NCBI RefSeq assembly: GCF_904849725.1
Contig: NC_058523.1
Coordinates: 340,917,948 to 340,981,947 of the forward strand
Reading direction: 5' to 3'
From: Hordeum vulgare subsp. vulgare
Taxonomy: Eukaryota > Streptophyta > Magnoliopsida > Poales > Poaceae
Length of the DNA: 64,000 bases
In this document: positions 56,189 to 64,000 of the stretch, one piece after another
Layout of the letters: each line of letters opens with the position of its first letter
Position numbering within the stretch: position 1 is the first letter of the stretch
Made by a program: the position numbers and the translations under genes
The notes under the pieces: model-generated
Told to the model about the DNA's origin: nothing
The model's database searches: none
Seen by the model: the letters and a program-made list of their open reading frames with translations, nothing else

Positions 56189-58790
56189 TGAAAAGACCTC
56201 GATGACGCCTAGAGGGGGGGATGAATAGGCTAATTGAAGACTTCTTCGGATTTGGCTTGAAACTAATGCGGAAATAAACTAAGAGGGTACTTGTCAAGCA
56301 CAAATCCTAAATGCACTAGGCACTGCAACGTGTATCAACAACACGATCTACCAAGATGGACACAATACAGTTAATAACAAGCACAAGTAAGTTACACAAA
56401 CTTACTTGAGCTATATCACACGACAAGTAGGTGAACAACACAAGATACTAGATCACACTATATCACACGATATATCAAAGGCTGCAAGTATGAACGTGTG
56501 GATATAGAGGGTATGCTTGAATGATTAATCTTGTACAAGAAATATCCAACACAATATAATGAGCACAAACAATATGCAATGTATGTATACTCAAGTAACA
56601 GAAGTAAACCACAAGTAAGGAGTTAGGGTTAAGGATAACCAAGGTCACTGAGACGAAGATGTATCCCGATGTTCACTTCCTTGGAGGGAAGCTAGTCACC
56701 GTTAGAGAGGTGGATGTTACCACGAAGGCACACCAACGCCACGAAGGCTCACCTATTCTCCCTTTGAGATAACACCACGAAGGCGTTTCTCAACCACTAG
56801 TGGTAAGCCTTTGAGGTGGCTTCCAAACCCTCACAAACTTTTCCAGGGGGTAATCACACGGATTGATTCCTCTCCGAAGAACTCCTACCGCCTAGGAGTC
56901 TCCAACCTCCAAAAGTAACAAGATCACGGGGAATGCTCAAAACTTGCTCAAATCTCAAATAGCTTGGATTGAGAGGAGGAGAGGGAGACGATCTATCTTT
57001 TGATTGGAACAAACCTCAAAGGGGCTCACAAATGCTCTTGGGATCTAAGATTTGGTGAGAGCAAATGTGTGTGAGGTAGAAGTGTGTTCTTATGAGGATA
57101 AGGCTGTGTTGGGCAGCCCTGTCACGAAGTGGGAGGGGGGTATTTATAGTGGGGAGAGAAAAACAGCTGTTGGGGACACTTTAAGTCACACAGGGTCCGG
57201 ACGTCCGGCAGTTCTCGCAAGTCCGGGCGTTCGCAAGGGGTCGGACGTCCGACAAGGGTCGGTCGTCCGAGGGCTGTAGCTATGACTGGAAACACTGGGA
57301 ATTGAACAACGACCGGACGTCCGGAGAAGGCCGAAAATCCGAGTTATTCGACTCAACTTCTTATGGTGGGAGGTTCCGGATTTCTGAAAGGGGGCGGACG
57401 TTGGGCCCTCGGACGTCCGGAGGGAGCCAGAAATCTCATGTTCTTCTGGTGCAAGGCTCCGGATTTCCGAAGCTGGTCGGTCGACCGTCCCTCGGATGTC
57501 CGGAGGGAGCCAGAAATCCGAGTTATAGGGCTCAATTTCTTCTGGTGCAGGGCTCCGGATTTCCGAAGCCTGTCGGTCGTCCGACCCTTGACCGGCCCTC
57601 GGACGTCCGGAGAGAGTCGGAAGTCCGAGTTATATGGCTCAAGTTTCTCTGGTGCATAGTTCCGGAATTCCGAAGCTGGTCGGATATCCGGGCCTCGGAC
57701 GTCCGGAGGGAGCCGGAAGTCCGAGTTATATGGCTCTGATTTCTCTGGTATAGGATTCCGGATTTCCGAAGCAGTCGGTCGTCCGGCCCTCGGACGTCCG
57801 GAGGAAGCCGGATGTCCGAGGCACTGGTTCTATTTTCAGATAACAGCAGAGCAGTGGAGATTTGGTCTAGGCAGAACAGTGGAGATGTAGTTTGAGCAAG
57901 TTCATCGCAAAACCTGTGATCTCCTCTTAATAGTGCGGGATCCCTAAAGACTCAAGAATCATAAAAGGGGTACTGATGATCCATACTTGAGTGTATACTT
58001 TTATTCGTTGATCATCACTCCGCACAACTAACGTCAAAGGAACTGATACCTTTGAGTTAGCCCTTTCACTTGAGCTTGATGTTGTTGTTCCTTCTTGGCT
58101 CAAGTTGAAAGCAAGACATGATGAAGTCTTCAAGTAGCTCTCCCATGCACAATGTGGAAAGCCTAGCTTATGTATTCATCTTCATTTGTCCACCATGTGA
58201 ACATCCACAAGAATCAAGCATGTAGTGCTCAGGAATGCTTATCTTGATCTTGTCCTTGTTACCACATGAGCTTGTCCTTATCAACACATGATCATTAGCA
58301 ATAGTTTCAATGATATATTCGTCTTGATCCACTTGAACTTGCACACCACAATCTTGATGACGATCGCCACTTGACGTCATCCTTCATGGGTTGTATGAGA
58401 TCTTCCTTTTGACGCAAGCCCATGGAAGCACACCTAACCCCCACATAGGACTCTCACAAAGACCATGGGTTAGTACACAAACACGTAATGGACAATGCTT
58501 ACCATACCATGGGATCACTTGATCCCTCTCGGTACATCTTATACGCTTTGTGTGTTGATCATTTGATTTACTCTTTGTCTAAGATCTTGATCAACCTAGT
58601 GTCTCTATGACCATTCTTTGGATAATACCTTGAATACCATCTTGGTCATCATATAAACTCCTTGAACCCAACAGATTGACTTCAAGAAGTGCCTATGGAC
58701 AAATCCTATAAATATAACTTAAGGCAACCATTAGTCCATAGGAATTGTCATCAATTACCAAAACCACATATGGAGATATATGCTCTAACA
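56189..58790 (-). repeat. 5' LTR of element I
   Basis: 2602 bp, same termini as the copy at 38787-41402. It carries the palindromic tandem array at about 57190-57830, where a 17-base segment of one unit (around 57435) is missing relative to the other LTR. Confidence 0.9.
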
Positions 58791-59297
58791 CCGTTGTCGT
58801 CCCTCTTTCTCCGTCGTGCCACCCACTGCTCCTCAGTGAGCATCAACTGACCATCCACCCGGTCGCACTGCTCTACGCGTGCCACCGGAGTCGCTCCTCG
58901 AACGCCCTCAAAAGGTTGAGAACCTCCTCGAACGTCATCTCCTCCACATCACAGAACTGCTCTACCCCGGCCAACGTTGCGTACAGACGGTCCGACACGG
59001 AGTCAAGGACCTTCTTGATCATGGCGGCGGCGTCCAACGTCGACCAGAGCGCTACGTAGCGCGCAGCCATCCCGCCGACCCTACCGGCGAACGCGTCCAG
59101 CGTCTTCGCCTTTGTCATGCGCAGCCGCTCGAAGTCGCCATGCAGCGTCGCCAGCCGCGCCGTCCGCACCTGGTCCGCTCCAACGTACCGGGTCTGCAGG
59201 CTGCTCCACAGCTCCGCTGTCGTCTTCTTCGCGGAAACCTGCAGGAGTATTTCTTCAGACAACGCAGCAAGTAGGTACACTATTATGTCCGAGGACA
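58791..59297 (-). pseudogene. Copia gag (UBN2-type) fragment of element E
   Basis: The minus strand from 59297 reads IIVYLLAALSEEILLQVSA, then TAELWSSLQTRYVGADQVR, FERLRMTKAKTLDAFAGRVG and CDVEEMTFEEVLNLLRAFEE, which is the UBN2 gag pattern of copia elements. A TAG and frameshift near 58870 interrupt it. In the shifted frame QLMLTEEQWVARRRKRDDNG follows up to the insertion point of element I. The sequence continues on the far side at 38786-38693, where the rejoined frame stays open through one pentamer copy. The N-terminus is lost at the junction with element G. Confidence 0.75.
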
Positions 59298-62200
59298 TTT
59301 ACAAATATTGGGGGTTGTCGCAACCCCCATCACCTAAGCCTGCACCAGCCCTCGATTCATATCAAGTTCTAGTTTTTCAGTGGGAGCCACATGAGCTCGC
59401 AAACCAATGGAATCCTCAGTATCCTCCGGAGTATCCAGGAGAGGGTTATTTCCAGCCATGGCCTTAGACCAACTTAGGCCAAAAGCCTAAGCTTGGAGGA
59501 GTATGTATTTCTCACCGACATTACATTCATGTTCACACACTCACTCCAGTTGTTGGTGTTCGTACTTTTTCATTATACCATCCATGGTAGTTTATTTCTT
59601 CTTTTTGTTTTCTTCTTGTGTGTTTTGTTAACCTTGAGAAAATCCAAAAAATTAGTTCTAGCTTTACCTTCTAGTTTGTTTAGTTGTAGTGTTAAAAGAA
59701 AACCCAAAAAAGATTTTTCGTTCTTATTTTGCTTGTTGGGGCCTTCCCCGTGTAAATAGTTTTTCTTTCTTCTTTGGGTCGTAAGGAGAAGACCATGATG
59801 ACATGCTGAGTTGCTCTCATCCGCATTATCGTTTATCTATCAAAGAGCCCATATTACCTTGTCTTCTCCTTTGAGTTATTGCTTGCAGATTCCAGCTTAG
59901 TCCAATGCACGTGCACTCTTATTATTGTTTTCACACCGTTCGATCGTGCAAGTGAAAGACAATAATTACGATATACGATGAAGTGACGGAGATGGAGAAA
60001 AGCTAGTATGAACTCGACCTATTTTGTTTTTGTAAATATAATTAGCTCATCGTTCTGAATTCAGCCCATTATGAATTGAACATGTTTGCAATGACAATTA
60101 GAGATTATAGTTACTTATGCCATGCTTAATTAGCTAGGAGTGAATAATGGTTTGTCTTGAGTGTCAACATGCATATTAAAATGGTTGTGATGTAGTATGA
60201 TAGAATGGTATCCTCCTCCGAATGATTCAAGTGGCTTGACTTGGCGCATGTTCACACATATAGTTGAAACAAAACCAACATAGCCTCTACGACGTTTATG
60301 TTCATGGTGATTTATATCCTACTCATGCTTGCATTCAATGTTTGTTAATCTCAAAGCATGTTTATGACTGTTGTCGCTCTCTAGTTGGTCGCTTCCCAGT
60401 CTCTTGCTAGCCTCCACTTATACTAAGCACGAATACTTCTTGTGCATCAATTTCCATAAACCCAAAGTTGTTCCATATGAGTCCACCATACCTACCTATA
60501 TGCGGCATTCACCTGTCGTCCCATGTAAATTTGCATGTGCCATACTCAAAACCTTCAAATAAATATTATGTTTTGTATGCACGAATCGCTCATGTGGTGA
60601 CTAGGGCTATCAGTGTCTTCCATGCTAGCTAGGTTATTCTCAAGATATGTGTTGATTCACTATCATTCACGAGTAAGTGGCTGGTAATCGGGATGCCCAG
60701 TTCCATGCTCAAAAGTCAAATCAAATTTAATAAAACAAAACTCCCCCAAGATTGTTGTTTGTATGGATGGTACCCGTGGATTCGGCCCGTCATGGAATGT
60801 GATTGATTGGTGGAGGGGGAGTGAAAAACTTTACTATTCTGTTTGGGAACCGCCTATAATGTATTTAGCATGGAAGATATTGGGAACCCTTAGTTGTTAT
60901 GTTGACAATGAAAGCATACCACCCAAATTTTGATTCATCCATGTTTTCAAATCTCGAGCTCTGGCACCTCTGCAAATCAATGCTTCCCTCTGCGAAGGGC
61001 CTATGTATTTTACTTTACTGTTGTGTCATCCTCTTCTTACAAAAAGGCACCAGTTAGAGAGCACCCCTGTCATTTGTATGCTTTGTTATTAATTGATATT
61101 GAGTATGAGTATGATTGGATCTCTTTTACCATGAATTACAATGTCTAGTCAGCCCTTGTTCTTCGGAGGTGTTGTGCATTTATGTTTTACGGTCTCAGAA
61201 AGGGCTAGCGAGATACCAGTTTATCATATTGTATTATGTTTGTTTTGATAAAATTGTTGTCATCCGAGACTTATTATTATTGCTCGCTAGTTGATTATCC
61301 CATTTATATAAGTAAACATGAGACTTAAATATTATATATTATTGTGAATGTGGTTACTCCATAATCTGAGCTGAAAATCTGAACATAAGTTAGACATATT
61401 TACAACAGCAAGATCAAACAGAGTTTGTAAAAGTTTTTCTTTATCACTTTCAGTTTATCAACTGAATTGCTTCAGGACAAGCAAAGGTTTAAGCTTGGGG
61501 GAGTTGTTACGTCTCCAACGTATTTACTTTTCCAAACTCTTTTGCCCTTGTCTTGGACTCTAATTTGCATGATTTGAATGGAACTAACCCGAACTGACGC
61601 TGTTTTCAGCAGAATTGCCTTGGTGTTATTTTTGTGCGGAAATAAAAGTTCTTGGATTGACCTAAAAAATTACGTAGAATATTTCTGGATTTAATAAAAA
61701 ATACCTGCGAAAAAATCTACTGGAGAGGGGCCACCCCGAGGCCACAAGTCTGCAGGGCGCCCCCCTGGGCTGCGCCCCGTGGGCTTGTGGGGCCCCTGAA
61801 GCTCCACTGACCTTGTTTATGCTCCTATATATTCCCATCCGCAGAGAAAAAAATCAAGGAGAAGAATTCATCGTGTTTTACAGTACGGAGCCGCCGCCAC
61901 CTCCTGTTCTTCCTCGGGAGAGCAGATCTGGAGTCTGATTTGGGCTCCGGAGAGGGGAAATCGACGTCGTCGTCATCACCAACCATCCTTCATCACCAAT
62001 TTCATGATGCTCTCCATCGTCCATGAGTAATTCCATCGTAGGCTTGCTGGACATGTGATGGGTTGGATGAGATCTATCATGTAATCGAGTTAGTTTTGTT
62101 AGGGTTTGATCCCTAGTATCCACTATGTTCTGAGATTGATGTTGCTATGACTTTGCTATGCTTAATGCTTGTCACCAGGGCCCGAGTGCCATGATTTCAA

Positions 62201-62305
62201 ATCTGAACCTATTATGTTTTTATGAATATATATGTGTTCTTGATCCTATCTTGCAAGTTATAGACACCTATTACGAGTTATGATCCGCATCCCCCAGGGT
62301 GACAA
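59298..62305 (+). mobile_element. Element G: 3' part of a gypsy retrotransposon
   Basis: The last coding trace ends at a stop at 59465-59467 (ALDSYQVLVFQWEPHEL, PEYPGEGYFQPWP), followed by about 2.0 kb of non-coding DNA, the polypurine tract AAGCTTGGGGGAG (61491-61503) and a 3' LTR from 61505. 5' LTR and pol are missing. On the left it joins the gag fragment of E directly, around 59285-59298. I recall the tail and LTR as belonging to a very abundant Triticeae gypsy family (Sabrina-like), not verified. 59470-61490 has no gene. Confidence 0.75.
61505..62305 (+). repeat. 3' LTR of element G, interrupted by element H
   Basis: Starts TGTTACGTCTCCAACGTATT and runs through GCTCCTATATATTCCC (TATA region near 61824) to CCAGGGTGACAA at 62305, where the TGTTGGGGAACG edge of element H begins. 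GACAA (62301-62305) is the presumed target duplication. The rest of the LTR should lie beyond the window. Confidence 0.82.
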
Positions 62306-64000
62306 TGTTGGGGAACGTCGCATGGGAAACAAAAATTTTCCTACGCGCACGAAGACCTATCATGGTGATGTCCATCTACGAGAGGGGGTGAGTGATCTAC
62401 GTACCCTTGTAGATCGTACAGCAGAAGCGTTAGAGAACGCGGTTGATGTAGTGGAACGTCCTCACGTCCCTCGATCCGCCCCGCGAACAATCCCGCGATC
62501 AGTCCCACGATCTAGTACCGAACGGACGGCACCTCCGCGTTCAGCACACGTACAGCTCGACGATGATCTCGGCCTTCTTGATCCAGCAAGAGAGACGGAG
62601 AGGTAGAAGAGTTCTCCGGCAGCGTGACGGCGCTCCGGAGGTTGGTGATGATCTTGTCTCAGCAGGGCTCCGCCCGAGCTCCGCAGAAACGCGATCTAGA
62701 GGAAAAACTATGGAGGTATGTGGTCGGGCAGCCGTGAGAAAAGTCGTCTCAAATCAGCCCTAATTGCTCCATATATATAGGAGGAGGGAGGGGGGGCCTT
62801 GCCTTGGGATCCAAGGACCCCCAAGGAGTCGGCCGAGCCAAGGGGGGGAGGACTCCCCCCCCAAACCGAGTTGGACTTGGTTTGGTGGGAGGAGTCCCCC
62901 TCCCTTCCCACTTCCTCCCTCTTTTTTTTTCTTTTCCTTTGATTTCTTTTTCTTGGCGCATAGGCCCCCTTGGGGCTGTCCCACCAGCCCACTAAGGGCT
63001 GGTGTGTCTCCCCAAAGCCTATGGGCTTCCCCGGGGTGGGTTGCCCCCCCCGGTGAACTCCCGGAACCCATTCGTCATTCCCGGTACATTCCCGGTAACT
63101 CCGAAAACCTTCTGGTAATCAAATGAGGTCATCCTATATATCAATCTTCGTTTCCGGACCATTCCGGAAACCCTCGTGACGTCTGTGATCTCATCCGGGA
63201 CTCCAAACAACATTCGGTAACCAACCATATAACTCAAATACGCATAAAACAACGTCGAACCTTAAGTGTGCAGACCCTGCGGGTTCGAGAACTATGTAGA
63301 CTGACCCGAGAGACTCCTCGGTCAATATCCAATAGCGGGACCTGGATGCCCATATTGGATCCTACATATTCTACGAAGATCTTATCGTTTGAACCTCGGT
63401 GCCAAGGATTCGTATAATCCCGTATGTCATTCCCTTTGTCCTTCGGTATGTTACTTGCCCGAGATTCGATCGTCAGTATCCGCATACCTGTTTCAATCTC
63501 GTTTACCGGCAAGTCTCTTTACTCGTTCCGTAATACAAGATCCCGCAACTTACACTAAGTTACATTGCTTGCAAGGCTTGTGTGTGATGTTGTATTACCG
63601 AGTGGGCCCCGAGATACCTCTCCGTCACACGGAGTGACAAATCCCAGTCTTGATCCATACTAACTCAACTAACACCTTCGGAGATACCTGTAGAGCATCT
63701 TTATAGTCACCCAGTTACGTTGCGACGTTTGATACACACAAAGCATTCCTCCGGTGTCAGTGAGTTATATGATCTCATGGTCATAGGAATGAATACTTGA
63801 CACGCAGAAAACAGTAGCAACAAAATGACACGATCAACATGCTACGTCTATTAGTTTGGGTCTAGTCCATCAACGTGATTCTCCCAATGACGTGATCCAG
63901 TTATCAAGCAACAACACCTTGTTCATAATCAGAAGACACTGACTATCATCGATCAACTGGCTAGCCAACTAGAGGCATGCTAGGGACGGTGTTTTGTCTA
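62306..64000 (-). repeat. BARE-1/WIS/Angela-type copia LTR (element H, cut by window end)
   Basis: The edge TGTTGGGGAACGTCGCATGG is the inverted 3' end of the well-known Triticeae Angela/BARE-1/WIS LTR. The whole stretch follows that LTR in reverse, including the TATATATAGGAGG region (reverse-strand TATA near 62780) and the ATGACGTGATCCAG and GGCTAGCCAACTAG segments near the far end. About 1.7 kb are present and I estimate that a little over 100 bp remain outside. It is either the 3' LTR of a minus-strand element or a solo LTR. Short open frames inside it are not genes. Confidence 0.88.

Larger units (their letters stand above)
38787..58790 (-). mobile_element. Element I: SIRE/Maximus-type copia retrotransposon with gag only
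   Basis: Two ~2.6 kb LTRs (56189-58790 and 38787-41402) flank the element. Flanking pentamers are CCGCT (38782-38786) and CCGTT (58791-58795), a target duplication with one change. On the minus strand the order is 5' LTR, initiator-Met primer site (56186-56175), gag (56132 to 44261, split by element J), 2.9 kb non-coding, polypurine tract AAAATGGGGGAGAT and 3' LTR. No protease, integrase, RT or RNase H is found, so it is a gag-only derivative dependent on autonomous relatives. By eye the LTRs differ at about 50 positions plus indels. Confidence 0.85.
38219..59297 (-). mobile_element. Element E: truncated copia retrotransposon, split by element I
   Basis: On the minus strand the remains are a gag fragment (59297-58791, continued at 38786-38693), a G-rich polypurine tract and a 3' LTR (38692-38219). 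The intervening 20 kb is element I. The right side stops inside gag and abuts element G directly, so the 5' LTR, primer site and most coding were deleted. Pol is absent between gag and the polypurine tract. The copia assignment rests on the UBN2-type gag. Confidence 0.72.

Noticed and set aside
62280..63126. Several 60-120 codon frames on both strands
   Set aside because: All fall inside the BARE-1/Angela-type LTR; known as non-coding LTR sequence.
1..64000. CRISPR arrays, bacterial operons, rRNA or intact tRNA genes
   Set aside because: The window is plant repeat DNA. The only regular arrays are the LTR palindrome repeats, and the only tRNA-like sequences lack a proper cloverleaf.

Overview
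This window looks like intergenic DNA of a large-genome grass, most likely Triticeae (wheat, barley, rye or Aegilops). The right edge carries a BARE-1/WIS/Angela-type LTR, there are Stowaway MITEs with the TA-CTCCCTCCGT terminus, and several ~1.6 kb gypsy LTRs start TGATACGTCTCC and are followed by a tRNA-Asp-type primer binding site (TGGCGCCGTTG). I find no convincing host gene. Every coding trace belongs to a transposable element or to gene pieces captured by a Helitron. Family names come from remembered terminal sequences, not from a search.

Layout. (B) 1-10988, minus: a pol-less gypsy/Athila-like element with 5' LTR 9400-10988 and partial 3' LTR 1-654. Helitron-1 (1716-6576) sits in it, a Stowaway MITE (3259-6058) sits in Helitron-1, and Helitron-2 (3399-6039) sits in the MITE and carries captured gene fragments. 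10989-11211 is a short spacer. (C) 11212-17617, plus: a sister of B in head-to-head orientation. (R) 17618-17671 and 26424-28421: LTR-like sequence split by element (A) 17672-26423, plus. A has a truncated 5' LTR, a protease remnant, an 878-bp tandem duplication, a second LTR with primer site from another element (F, 22992-24570) and a 3' LTR. (Q) 28422-31020 and 35874-37042: one very long LTR interrupted by a truncated Athila-type element (D, minus, 31021-35873) with gag, protease, reverse transcriptase and RNase H. 37043-38218: spacer with a MITE and low-complexity DNA.

(E) 38219-38786 and 58791-59297, minus: copia LTR plus gag fragment. It is split by (I) 38787-58790, minus, a SIRE/Maximus-type element with 2.6 kb LTRs and only a gag gene. 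I is in turn split by (J) 44780-54432, plus, a gypsy-like element with 3.2 kb LTRs, a gag with six zinc knuckles, an unrecognised second ORF and no pol. (G) 59298-62305, plus: 3' part and 3' LTR of a high-copy gypsy element, cut by (H) 62306-64000, minus, the BARE-1/Angela-type LTR.

How it works together. Most of these elements (B, C, A, I, J) lack reverse transcriptase and integrase and would depend on enzymes from other copies. Only D shows recognisable pol, and it is broken. The nesting gives a relative chronology that agrees with my by-eye LTR divergence counts (J younger than I). The points most worth following up are the paired hairpins directly downstream of the ORF stop in three elements, the six-knuckle gag plus accessory ORF of J, the exactly resolved Helitron-in-MITE-in-Helitron nest with captured exons, and two tRNA-like modules inside LTR Q.
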